Source: Cyprinodon diabolis (lineage: Eukaryota; Chordata; Actinopteri; Cyprinodontiformes; Cyprinodontidae). Taken from it: DNA of 64,000 nt. The DNA lies in assembly GCA_030533445.1 (NCBI GenBank), contig CM060065.1, positions 5,280,974-5,344,973 on the forward strand. Direction: 5' to 3'. A model generated the notes under the pieces. It was not told the origin of the DNA. It made no database searches and saw nothing but the letters and a program-made list of their open reading frames with translations. Below are positions 47,181-57,575 of the stretch, piece after piece. Within the stretch, counting starts at the first letter, position 1, and each line of letters begins with the position of its first letter. Made by a program: the position numbers and the translations under genes.

Positions 47181-47842
47181 TTAAAGGAAATGTGCTTTAC
47201 TGGAGTCATCCATGTTTGTCAAAGAACACTACTGCCACCTACTGGTTTGTGATGTCACGGTGCGGTATCGGCTTTTAATCAAGTCCCAGTGCTGTATCTG
47301 GTGTTTGTCACAACGCGCTATTATCCAAGTCATCTTGAAAACATTCTTCTTCCAAATGTTGGCTACATATTACATGTTTTTTCTCTGGTCAGAAGTTTGA
47401 TGGTAAATCCTCCCTCTTCAAGTTGGCAATCCAACGACCAACCCGTCCGAGGAGGATCAGGAATCAGAAAGGTGAAATAACTCACTTTTTTTCACTTTTA
47501 CCCGATGTATTCCAGCATCCAGCTGCCATGCACGTGGGCATTGTCAGTTTCACTATAGCTCTGATGAATTTCAATGGTGAAGTCCTCTGGAAATCTTCAA
47601 TAATTGTTGTTGATTGCAGATGTGTCTAGAAGTTCATTGATTTTGCTTGTAAAGCGGAGAGAATGGCGCTAGGCTTACCGCACCGTGACGTCACTGCTGG
47701 AAGATTGCAGGAGGGAGGGGTTACTATATTTGAGCAAAAATGGCAGCTCCCGCTAAATTCATTAAATCACCACGAACTAATTAGTTTTAGGTATAGATAA
47801 TGATCCATTGATCATTCCTTGCTGACCGGACTTTTCCTTTAA
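47181..47842 (-). mobile_element. Kolobok-like THAP remnant, internally deleted copy 3
   Basis: TTAAAGGAAATGTGC at the left and GGACTTTTCCTTTAA at the right. It lacks ~115 bp next to the left end that copy 1 keeps, and lacks the foldback MITE of copy 1. The same split THAP motif is present on the minus strand (CSQHLEEECF near 47340). Confidence 0.75.
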
Positions 47843-48230
47843 AAAAAGTAGTAAAGGAAATTTAGTAAAGGAATTGCTTTAAAATCACAATAATAAATTA
47901 ACTCTTAGGTACTTAGGATATATGGTATAGCCTATACAAAAAATAGTATTGTTTTTATTAATTTGATTAGCTCATTTGTACATTGAACATATTTCTTAAT
48001 TGTTTATCACGATTCTAGTTGACTTAATAAAACCAGAGAGAATCGAAAAAATATTTTTGTGGCCGCTACTTCATTTTGAAATGTCTCACTACTGATGAAA
48101 TTGTTCATGTGTTTGCTTTCCTGCTGTAAACCTACTTCCACCCATATGAGGGTTTTCCTTGACCTGCTGGGGTTTAAATGAAGTGCCTTCACTGAGCGAT
48201 CAGATACCAGAAAGATCCATTTAAATCTTG
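47843..48230. other. No recognised feature
   Basis: AT-rich, no coding signal. Confidence 0.35.
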
Positions 48231-48934
48231 GGTCTCTGCATGGAGTTTGCACATTCTCCCTTTGCATGTGTGGGTTATCTCTGGGTACTCAGGCTTCCTT
48301 CCACAGTCCAAAAAAATTACTGTTAAGTGCTGGTTATCCTCCTGCAGTGAGCTTGTTGCTACAATTTTAGATTTATGCCCAATATTGATGCATGTTCTGC
48401 GTTATGTTATTTCACATCACACTCAAGAGGGACAATCAGGAACTAGCTGTAGGTCTAGATACGGCCGAGGCGGTGAGGAAGTCCATCTTCATGAGTCGTT
48501 TTCCACAATGGCGGTCATACAAACAAAACAAGCCTGTAAGGTACCAAACAGGAAACACGCATAGCGTAGAGTGGATGTAGATTTGACCAATCAGAGGCCT
48601 CCTGTCTGCGGTCACCTACAATTTTGGAGAGGCGCACCAGAGTGTCTGCAGAAGGGGCATATCTACATTCACTGAACACACACGTAGAAGACCGGCTTTC
48701 TGCGTATATATCAGCCTTAAGGTTAGTTGGCTTCTTTAAATTCTCCTTGGGTCTGAGTGTGTGCATGAATGGTTGTTTGTCCTGTTTGTCTCTGTCTTGC
48801 CCTGTGATGGACTGGAGACCTGTCCCGGGTATACCCCACTTCTCACCTGTTGAGCTGGAGATACCTGTTGGCACCAGCACCCCTTATGACCCCACTCGGG
48901 ATAAGCGTGACGGAAAATGGATGGAAGGATGTGA
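48231..48934 (+). mobile_element. ATGG-tailed SINE body, split by a Harbinger-type MITE
   Basis: Part one (48231-48325) carries GCATGGAGTTTGCACATTCT to CAAAAAAATTACTGTTA; part two (48721-48934) resumes with AGGTTAGTTGGCTTCTTTAAA and ends GGGATAAGCGTGACGGAAAA plus ATGGATGG. The copy at 59015-59310 is uninterrupted at this point. The 3' end resembles the Rex3 3' end in this window (CCCCGGATAAGCGGAAGG, then ATGGATGG). Confidence 0.7.
48326..48717. mobile_element. PIF/Harbinger-like MITE, 392 bp, TTA target duplication
   Basis: Flanked by TTA at 48323-48325 and 48718-48720, the 3-bp duplication typical of PIF/Harbinger. Its left part (TGTTCTGCGTTATGTTATTTCAC) and right part (GGTACCAAACAGGAAACACGCATAGCGTAGAG) match the two ends of the longer element at 52849-53630, so it is an internally deleted relative. 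Confidence 0.65.
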
Positions 48935-50229
48935 GGATAGTTATAGTAAGGCCGGCTAAGTTATAGTAATTGAGATAATGTTAGAATGGTGATAGCAAGA
49001 AGGGCTAATTTAAAATCCAAGGTGGGCTAATGTTAATATCACTAACCGATCTATAAGCTTGTTTTCTCATGCACAACCATCCGTGTTAGGGTTGCCAAGC
49101 ATCCCCTGAAAAACGGAATTGTTCCATATTTAGAAATAGAAGTACCTGTCCTGTATTTAATTGAAAAGGAACGCACTTCGTCCCGTATTACTGTGAGAGT
49201 AAAAAACTAGTCAGTAAAAAGCTGATGGAAAATGAATAACATAGGCATGTTAGATACAAAACTTACGGTAAACTTGTTCCCGTCCTGCATTGTGACCAAT
49301 GAGCTGACAACGTATATGTAACGATCCAGAATACTCTCATCCCATTGGTCGAGCCAAGTGTTGCTTACAGAGAAGATAGCGGGAGACAACAGAGCATCAG
49401 CACTCAAAGACAAACAACTCCTCACTGCTGCAGGAGCTCAGAGGAAATACTAGTGGAAAAAACAAGCTATCACTACATAATGTGGCATTGAGCTAACGAT
49501 TTTTTTTCCTGCAACCTACAGTCATTGCATTTAAGGCCCAAATATGTTTATATGTTTATAAGTTTGCACAAGTTTGTTGTTGCACCAAAAATGTGAACTA
49601 TTTATTTATTGTTTTATATTCATTTTTACAGTTTGAAGTTAATCAGGACAGGCTTAAGTTTAAAATACTTATTTTATTTAGCTAAGTTTTTATAATTTAA
49701 TGCAGATTTAAGTCAAATAGTTAAAAGATCATTTCACACACAAAGGGAGGGTAAAAAAAATCGCCAGGCCAGGAGGGGTAAAGGCAATCGGGTCAGCTGG
49801 CACGCACAGGAGGGGTCCCTTTTTTTTCAGGGAGTTGGCAGCCCTTATGCGGGTCGAGCTTAATTTAATTGTATAAAAAAATACCAAAATAAAATTTTTG
49901 TCTCCCTAAAAACTGTAAGTGTACTAAACTACTATTTGTAAATTCTTCATTTTCTGAGAAAATAAATGCTTTTAAATCCTTCCTGTTCTCTCAGTTTTGC
50001 CAGATCTGTCCTGGATTCTATGCTACTGTTTCCATTTTGAATTTATACATTATTCTAGTATTATTGAGATTTATTTTTTCCTTTTGTTTGAACCTTATGG
50101 TGTATAGTGCATAATCTAAGGAAATAAACAACTAAAACACAACTGCAAACAGTGTAATCATATCTTGCCAGACTGCTATGAGAATGCCTGATGATGATGA
50201 CGTTAGCAGACATCCCAAGTTCCAAAAAC
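48935..50229. other. No recognised feature
   Basis: AT-rich, apparently single-copy. Frame at 49207-49425 unsupported. Confidence 0.35.
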
Positions 50230-50510
50230 CCATTTCAGGGAGATGCATATCGAACCCCGCAAACAAAAATCTGCTAGTTAATGACTTGATTTGTGATAAT
50301 CACATTGATTTATGTTGCCTTACAGAAACTTGGCTGCAGCAAGAGGATTATGTGAGTATCAATGAGGCAAATCATTCTAGTTATTTAAATTTTCACATAC
50401 CCAGAAATTCTGAGTTAGGAGGAGGAGTAGCAACAATCTTTCAGTCTGACTTACTGATTACTCCAAAGGCAGAACACAGAACTGAAGGTGGTGGAAAGGG
50501 GATGCGGCTG
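50230..50510 (+). pseudogene. L2 endonuclease-domain fragment
   Basis: Within an open frame from 50178, the stretch from NLLVNDLI through LCCLTETWLQQEDYVS to SELGGGVATIF matches the N-terminal APE-type endonuclease of L2 LINEs; the E of LTETWL is the metal-binding glutamate. After about 50500 the sequence leaves the L2 frame, and the rest of the ORF is deleted before the 3' UTR at 50709. Confidence 0.75.
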
Positions 50511-50708
50511 AACGTGAGGAGAACATCAGTTATGAAAAGCCCACCAGGAAGAAAGAGTAAGAAGAATTGGTGGCAGACCGAGGCTAGCCTTTAGAAGCTA
50601 ACTGCTGGAGGTATAAAGATGACTGCTGGTGCTTCATCCTTTATCATTATGCTTCATTCTATCTCTGTTCTCACACTCTACAGGATCTGGTAGTTGAATC
50701 TCTAAAGC

Positions 50709-51019
50709 TAAAATATAAAGCTTGTAGTTAGAGTAGCTCAGGTTATCCGGAGCTATCTCTATAGTTATGCTGCTATAGGCTTAGACTGCTGGAGGACTTA
50801 GGGACCCCCATTTCATCATTCTGCTCCATTCTATCTCTATTCTTCCCCTGCAGAATCTATTAGTTCAATCTCTAATGTTCTTCTCTCTCTGCTTTTTCTC
50901 ATAATAGCTTTGTCTCGTCTGTTCCGTTTTGGCTGTGACTCCATCCTGGAGAGAAATATCAGCTGTGCTGCTGCCATCAACACCTTTGTTTATAGAAGCT
51001 GGAGATCGGCCTGTTTTTT
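50709..51019 (+). mobile_element. L2 3' UTR fragment
   Basis: Starts with the last codons (AAAGCTTGTAGTTAGAGT) and carries GGAGGACTTAGGGACCCCCA and CTGTGCTGCTGCCATCAACA. It is probably the 3' part of the same L2 insertion as the endonuclease piece, with an internal loss. Confidence 0.85.
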
Positions 51020-51052
51020 CATCTCCCAAATTTTACACTTAGAGATACAATG

Positions 51053-51262
51053 TTAACACAGATGGACCCAGTATTCAGGGTAAGACAGTCAGTAGGAAAG
51101 TGCAAAACATTTATTAAAGCAAACAGAAAGAACTGAAGCACGGAGCTGTGGAAACATGACCAGAGCGACTGCAGAAGGGAGACAGGGCACCGCCCAATCA
51201 GTGACACTCTGGTCTCACAGTTTAGTTCATCTCCTTGGAAAAGTGCGATCCAGACGATGGGC
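51053..51262 (-). mobile_element. Fragment of LTR family B
   Basis: On the minus strand it ends GAATACTGGGTCCATCTGTG and has AATAAATGTTTTGCAC upstream, aligned with the last ~230 bp of the LTR at 44626-45966. It is cut at 51262 by another repeat. Confidence 0.6.
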
Positions 51263-51345
51263 TGCCAATCAATCAATTAATCAATCAAGTTTATTTGTAT
51301 AGCCCTTTACAATAGCCAAATGGTACCCAAAGGGCTTTACAACAA
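51263..51345 (-). mobile_element. LINE 3'-end-like repeat with (TGAT)n tail
   Basis: AATCAATCAATTAATCAATC, then AAGTTTATTTGTATAGCCCT and CCCAAAGGGCTTTACAA: on the minus strand, a LINE-type 3' end with tetramer tail, common in fish. Clade not determined. Confidence 0.5.
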
Positions 51346-52503
51346 TGCCGTAAAACAATACATAACACATACAAAACATACAGATACAATTAAAAGTGCT
51401 GTAGTGGTGCAGCGCTGCAGGGCATTAAAAGCCTTCCAGAAGTGCATAGAAAGGAGCAGCAGGTCAGCAGTCAGCAGTCTGACCATTAGATGTTGCTGAA
51501 AATTACACACTGTTGCTTTAATAAGGCTATGATCAAGTATTTCAGCAACATTTCTTGTGTGTGTGCTCTGTGACACGTCTGTTAGCTGTGCCATCTGACA
51601 GCCCACTGTCTGATTATAAAGGCACTTTACCAGTATTAATATTAATGCCACTCCGTTTTATTCAGGACGTCTGCCTGCCACTCTGATGGGAATGCACTTT
51701 ACCTCTTTAAAGCTGCGTGTGTGTTGGAACGGAGGAGTGTTTCTGGATGTGAGCACCTGCAAAAAGACCCGTGTGTGATTTTGGCTTAAATGAAGCTGTC
51801 ACAAATTAAGAATCCTTTGAGCCCATTAGCACCGTGGTAGCTTTGAACTCACTAATCCCTTTTAAAAACAGTATGTTGCATCATTGTCAACTGGGGACAG
51901 AGTTCTTTCTTTTAGTCAGGATTCAATTTAAACATAGATCATGATTTTAGTCACATTGGCTAAGATGGAGGAAAAAAAAAAAGAGTCTCCTTCAGAGTTT
52001 AAGAAGGCCAATATAAAGATTAGGATCATTTGTTTTTAAAACCTCCAACAAGCTGAAATTCAGGGACAATACAAATTTATTTTCCATGAGTTTCTCCTAT
52101 TTTCTACCCCTTCATTAATCTAATTGATAATTTATTTTAGTAAAAGGATTCATTTTTAATTTTTTTACTTTGACCCTTCTTTTTCAACATCAACATAAAG
52201 CTCAAAGTACAAAAAAATGACATCTTTTAAGATTTATTTTATTAAATATGTCAATTATTCATTTTTCTTGGTGAGTTTTTCTACGTGGGGCACAAAGGAA
52301 AACATTTCCTTTCACAAATGCAGCCGTCCAGAGCGACTGAAACCCTGCCTGTCAGATTCAGCAGGTATCCTGAAATAAAAATATACTTTGTACTTAAGGA
52401 TCTTTCTAACCCTTCAGTTTTTATAGTAGGAAATGATTATCAATGCCCTGCCATACATAATAATATTTTTCAACAATCCGCTGTTCTGTCATCATTAGAG
52501 GCT
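51346..52503. other. No recognised feature
   Basis: AT-rich, no coding signal or repeat identified. Confidence 0.35.
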
Positions 52504-52678
52504 TTAAAGCAAAAGTCCGGTCAGCAAAGAATAATCAATGGATCATTATTTATACCTAAAACTAATACGTTCGTAGTGATTTAATGAATTTAGTGTTAAT
52601 CAGATCAAAAATAAAATTTTTCGTCCTTTTTTTTAGTCTGGGAGCGGCCATTTTTGTCCAAATATAGTAATATCAAAT
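52504..52678 (+). mobile_element. Kolobok-like element, left-end fragment
   Basis: TTAAAGCAAAAGTCCGGTCAGC, then GATCATTATTTATACCTAAAAC and GGGAGCGGCCATTTTTGTCC, matching the start of the copy at 32504. The THAP region is absent. Confidence 0.75.
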
Positions 52679-53020
52679 GTCTCACTGCGACTCACATGTT
52701 TTTCGGGTGAACATTTCATCATAAACATGTCAGCGTTGGGTTTTATTATAGGTAGTCAGATTATTTAGCCTGATCAGATTTAATGTCCCTTTCGCTTCTC
52801 CTGACCGCCCCCCTGCTGATCTCTCTCTGATCATCCCGCCACTCTCAAGCGCTGGTTATACCATCACAGCAGTGTGTCGCAGTTAGTTTGTCGCAGGTAT
52901 GATGCAGATATTTTTGAAGCGTGTTCTGCGCTATGTTATTTCACGCCCCAAGCCAAGAGGGTCAATCACGAACTAGCTAGGATTGTGGGTGTCCGTGTGT
53001 CGGTTTAACGAGCGTGTTCG

Positions 53021-53333
53021 TCAAACTGGGGGCGACAGTGGCGTTGGATGTAGGAGTTTGCCCTTAAATCGAAGGGTTGACGGTTCAAGCCCCGACTCTG
53101 ACTTTTAGTGTCGTTGTGTCCTTGGGCAAGACACTTCACCTGCATTGTCTACTGATGGTGGTCAGAGGGCCACCATCAGTAGATGGTCAGTGAGCCCCAG
53201 GGCAGCTGTGGCTACAATGTAGCTTGCCACCATCGGTGTGTGAATGGGTGAATGAATGTAGTGTAAAGCGCTTTGGTCCAGTTTCTTGACTTGAATAAAG
53301 GCGCTATATAAGTACAGGCCATTTACCATTTTT
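53021..53333 (+). mobile_element. tRNA-derived SINE, full length
   Basis: Head with B-box-like GGTTCAAGCCC, central GTGTCCTTGGGCAAGACACT and CAGTGAGCCCCAGGGCAGCT, 3' end GGCGCTATATAAGTACAGGC with CATTTACCATTT. TGTTCG occurs on both sides (53015-53020 and 53334-53339), a candidate target duplication. Most complete of the three copies here. Confidence 0.82.
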
Positions 53334-53384
53334 TGTTCGCTGTCTACAACCACTAATCCAACGCCGGACGACACACAGTTCACC

Positions 53385-53560
53385 CATGTTCCCAAAAGAC
53401 TGGCTGTAATGCTGCGTGTTTTGGCTTCGGGTGCAAACCAACAGAGCTACAAACTAGCGTCCTGCATGGTGTCTGGGATAGTTTCCGAGGTGTTCCAGGC
53501 GTTGTGGACGGCACTACAGCCAGAGTCTCTGCCATTAGGTACCTAACAAGAAATGCGCAT
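53385..53560 (+). pseudogene. Harbinger (HARBI1-like) transposase fragment
   Basis: Reads [17 protein letters not shown], then [20 protein letters not shown] and [12 protein letters not shown], matching the helical segment that precedes the first catalytic Asp in PIF/Harbinger nucleases (RLAV.LR.LA.G...S....F, then ...V..VC.A.W..L). The catalytic DDE residues are not present; the frame is lost after about 53560. Confidence 0.65.
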
Positions 53561-53633
53561 AATGTAGAGGGGATGCGTTAAGTTCGACATATACGCAGAC
53601 AACCTGCTTTCTGAGCATAAACCAGGCTTTAGT

Positions 53634-54340
53634 CATGTACCTCTCAGTGTCTCTTGGGAAATCCTAGCTTGGTTGAAGTTTTTAAAATTAGTCTGGGGTG
53701 CGTGGCCATGCTTTTATGTCGAGTTTAGAAACATTTGTATTGACCTGTTGCAGATGTGGAAAGAACAACCAAATCTCCTTCCTTTAAAGCTTATGTTACT
53801 TTTACAGGTATGTTTGTCCTTGTGGACTCTTGTCACACAGATAATCTTCTCACTATTTCTTTTTGGTTTCTTCTTTTCCCATCCTGCAGAGGGAAAGAGA
53901 AATGGAAGGCAGCGCCAGGATGATGAGGATAGCGGGCTGGAGCGGAGCACAAAGCTCCAGGTTATCAAACTCATTAATCTACATGCCATAGTCCTGGGAT
54001 GAATAATTATCTGCCAGTGTGATACCCAGCATTCAGTTCTCCCTGCAATGCGACCAATTATATGCATTGTCTTAGTCTCTAATTATTGCATGCTTTGTGT
54101 TTATGTTTGTTAGAGGTGATGGTGAGGGTAAAAACAGACTCACATCCTCCAACCTTTACTTCTCACAATATTTACCCTCATTTTTTAAATTTACACACAT
54201 TAAATCATTAAGAAATCTGACTTAAACAGGTTTAGCTGTTTTCTGTCATTTTAAGATTTGTGACTGGATGTGTACTTCAAAGGGCCTGTCCAAAAATCTC
54301 AACAACAAAAAAAAAAGATTAGCCATTTGTTGAAATGCAA
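53634..54340. other. No gene recognised; possible conserved block
   Basis: 53880-54110 has balanced composition, TTAATCTACATGCCATAG and GAATAATTATCTGCCAGTG words, and overlapping but unsupported frames on both strands. Confidence 0.35.
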
Positions 54341-54398
54341 AGTGCCTTGAGATGGCGTGTTGTGAATTGACGTATATAAATAAACAGAATTGAATTTG
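54341..54398 (+). mobile_element. L2 3' tail fragment
   Basis: AAGTGCCTTGAGATGGCGTG, then TATATAAATAAACAGAATTG; last ~55 bp of an L2. Confidence 0.75.
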
Positions 54399-55120
54399 TC
54401 ACATTAAATGAGAAAAGCAATGAAATCTCATGTGTGAATCTGTTTATTCAAGGGATAACCAGAGGTGTCAAAAGGTTTAATGTCTCTTTTTCAAGAAGAA
54501 GTATAAATCCTACTGTTTAAAAACACTTTTGGAGAAATTAGAGTATCAACTTAAGCTTTTTGCTCAAGTAAAAGTTTGAAATTACAATTTTTAATAACTA
54601 CTGTAATTATACAGGTGTAGATTAGCTGTCATCCAGGTCCTAGTCATTCCAAAAAAGTTAAAAAACAATCCACTGGACTTTATTTCCAAGTTTCACTTCC
54701 CATGCAGCTCTCAAAATCCTAAAACACAGCGATAGAGTTGATTCCTCCCAGCTATAATCTCAACCCCCACGTCCATGCACGGGACCAAAACATGTTGCCT
54801 GGTCAACCAGGCCAACAATGCCCCTAACGACCCCCCTTTCAATTGAGCTGACGAAGTGGTCTGCTAATGCGCTTTTTGTTATCTGAGAACTGAGCCAAAG
54901 ATGCCATCAGTGTCTACTATGCCCCATTTCTACTACCCCTCTGAAACTGATCCATGGTGAGTTCGGACCAAGCTTGGATCAGGTAACAATGCTGAGCTTC
55001 ATTCTTTTGATCAATTACACACCACGCTAGTTCAGTTGCACTTCTCTTATTGGCACTCCATGAGACTACAGCTCTCAAGGCTAAAATTAAGCAAACAAAC
55101 ACTTATGCTTGTTTATGTTT
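54399..55120. other. No gene recognised; second copy of a weak dispersed repeat
   Basis: 54916-55060 aligns with 29325-29460. No coding signal elsewhere. Confidence 0.35.
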
Positions 55121-55182
55121 AGTGTGAGGGATTGCTTTTGAGTCAATGAGTCGATGCAATCAACTGGTTTTCCTTAGATAGA
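55121..55182 (+). mobile_element. L2 3' UTR scrap
   Basis: TTTAGTGTGAGGGATTG, AGTCAATGAGTCGATGCAAT and CAACTGGTTTTCCTTAGATA, an internal piece of the 3' UTR. Confidence 0.8.
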
Positions 55183-56201
55183 ACAACAAGACCTTAAAAA
55201 GACACCACTAAATTAAGTATCTATTGTTAATCTTTGCATGACACAGTGCATCAACAGATAAAGGAATAAGAAGGACAAAAAAATGCATGTTGAAAACGAC
55301 AGAACTGTAACTGGGTGTGAGCGTTTTAGCTCTCATCTTTAGTTGTGTTTAGATGGCGTCACATGTCCCTCTTACTTGTGTCTGTATGTGTGTGTGCGCC
55401 CAATGCTGTTCACTGACTGTCACATAATAGATTTACAGTTTGAGAACTCTAACTATAATCTCCGTCGTCAAATATGTTTCATTTCCTAGAGGAAACACAC
55501 TTCCACAAGCAGGACCGCCATAGTATTAGCTTCATCCTGATGGCTTAACAAAATGCCTGGGGCACACATTTCCATTACAGGAGGCAGGAACGTAATAAAA
55601 CTGCAAGCTATTTTGTCATCATTCAAAAAACAATCAAACGATCTTTATTTCATTACACCACACCATTATCAAGAACCACATTTGATGGTATTAACACAGA
55701 ACAGGCTCCCAGAACAGCTCTTAAATATTTGTATTTATTTAGCCTATAACCAGTACTCGAGTTGAGGGGGGATGGCATCCCCCTTCTTAAAAAAAATCTT
55801 AAAAATCCACCCCCTTCTTAAATGACCATCCCCCATAACCATCCCCTGTTGCATTTTATTACTGAATGTGTACAATTTCTGCTATATAATAACAGTAATG
55901 GCAAAAATATTTCCCTTTCAACATTTGGCTGTGGGCTAACTAGTAGCCTGAGCTAAATAAATAAATTAAAAGAAGTGTCCTACCATGACTATGAAGCTGA
56001 TCCCAGTGGGAAATTAGTCCCTAACTACGTAGGGGCAGTGATTGCCATGCCAGTCCAGGGACTGACTGCAGTTCTACTGCAAGGGGCCTTGGTCAGGGTC
56101 AATGACCGGCATACCTGACATGTAACAACTATACATACACCATGTTAGGTTTCTTGGTTTATTTACTTAGAGTATGGCAGGATGATTGATTCAAGCTGGT
56201 A
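55183..56201. other. No recognised gene
   Basis: A CAGTACTCGAGTTGAGGGGG sequence at about 55751 resembles a DNA-transposon end but no partner was found. No coding signal. Confidence 0.3.
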
Positions 56202-56492
56202 CACTGGAAAAACGATCTAGAAATAAGTAAGAATTTCTTAAATTAAGTGTGTTTACCCTTATTCTGAGTAGATAAATGAGATAGGTTTCCAATGGAATGA
56301 GTATTTTTACTCTTAAAATAAGATCATTAGATAATATGCACTTGAGACAAGACAACGAAATTGTGTTTTCCGATTTTAAATGTAAATTGTCTTGTTCCAT
56401 TGGCATAGTGTCTAATTTATCTCCTCAATTCAAGAACAAATGCATTTATATCAAGAAAAAATTACTTATGGAGATTTTGATTTTTTCCAGTG
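56202..56492 (+). mobile_element. Palindromic MITE, best full-length copy
   Basis: CACTGGAAAAACGATCTAG to GATTTTTTCCAGTG, about 291 bp. The left and right halves are imperfect reverse complements over their whole length; used here as the reference copy. Confidence 0.87.
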
Positions 56493-57453
56493 TACTCCTT
56501 GTCGGCAATCAGCCGGGTCTTTTTTAAAGTAGCAGTTCCTGGAGCAAGCTGCCAGTTGGTTCCACTCTCTAAATGGTAAACAGGTTAAACTCAGTAGCAA
56601 TCCAAGCTCCCGGTGAGTCCCTCTAACTGTTCCTTGCTCTCGTCTCCCACAGAACCAGAGCTGAAGCTCACCTGGACCAACCCTGCCTTCTCTATCTCCT
56701 TGCAGCTCTGGAACTGTCTCCTCTTGGGTTGGCTCCTTACTGGATCCACCAGCCTGCCTGTCAACCCTCCATCCATCACAAACTCCATCCTCTGAAAAGG
56801 ACCAGATAACACGAGCTCTTCTTCTCTGCTTCAGCCCAAGCTTCGTTCCTCTCCTCTGGTCAATGGTCTGCAAACTTCTTCAAAAAACGTCAGTGACTAA
56901 ACCTTCTAAATCTGCTTCTGTGTCCGTAGTTGTTGCTTGCTTAAAAGTATCTGGTTCAAGCATAATGCCATACCATGTATATTGCTTTAGGTTAATAGAC
57001 TATATTAATTTAGCTATGCATAGTTAAAAAAAAAGAAAATTACACAATCCTCCCTTCTTATATTTTTTTTTCCAACTAGACTACTGCCTATAACAAACTA
57101 TAAACTACAGGATAACTTTCTGTTCTATTAAGGTTCATTAAAAGGATGAAAATATGTCTATGTTCCAACAGAATATTTTAACCTCATAGCAGCTCCAGTG
57201 GTTTATGTATAATAAAAATTTCTGTTATTACCTCTGGTACTGAGGATACTATAATATGTGTTTTTATATAATATTTATTATTTAGTTGTCGGCATTGTGA
57301 AGTAAATTTTACGATACAATGTGAAGGTAGAATGGTCAAGGATCAGCAAGGTGAACAAAAAACAGCATCCAGATTCCTCTAATAATTTTTATTTAGTCCT
57401 TTTCACTCTGACAAAACATTCCCCCAGACGTTTACAGAACTCACTGTTTCTAT
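56493..57453. other. No gene recognised
   Basis: Minus-strand frame of 135 residues at 56466-56873 is the only item of note (see findings). The remainder is AT-rich. Confidence 0.35.
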
Positions 57454-57489
57454 CACTGATCTCTATTTATTCACTGGATTGCTTATTGG

Positions 57490-57539
<50 letters not shown>

Positions 57540-57575
57540 CCAATAAGCAATCCAGTGAATAAATAGAGATCAGTG
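57454..57575. repeat. Perfect 122-bp palindrome with (TA)22 core
   Basis: A 39-bp arm (57454-57492, starting CACTGATCTCTATTTATTC) is followed by 44 bp of TA repeat and then the exact reverse complement of the arm (57537-57575). No mismatch is visible. It could extrude as a cruciform or form an RNA hairpin. Confidence 0.95.

Larger units (their letters stand above)
52849..53630 (+). mobile_element. PIF/Harbinger-like transposon remnant
   Basis: Ends GCGCTGGTTATACC and (reversed) AAAGCCTGGTTTATGC are imperfect inverted repeats. The shared terminal segments tie it to the MITE at 48326-48717. A SINE sits at 53021-53333. The coding remnant is listed separately. Confidence 0.6.

Noticed and set aside
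53050..53110. Possible tRNA gene
   Set aside because: The B-box-like sequence belongs to a SINE head; the copy has a SINE body and tail and no complete cloverleaf that I can see.
57321..57566. 81-residue frame ending in alternating Tyr-Ile
   Set aside because: It is created by the (TA)n palindrome core; not a gene.
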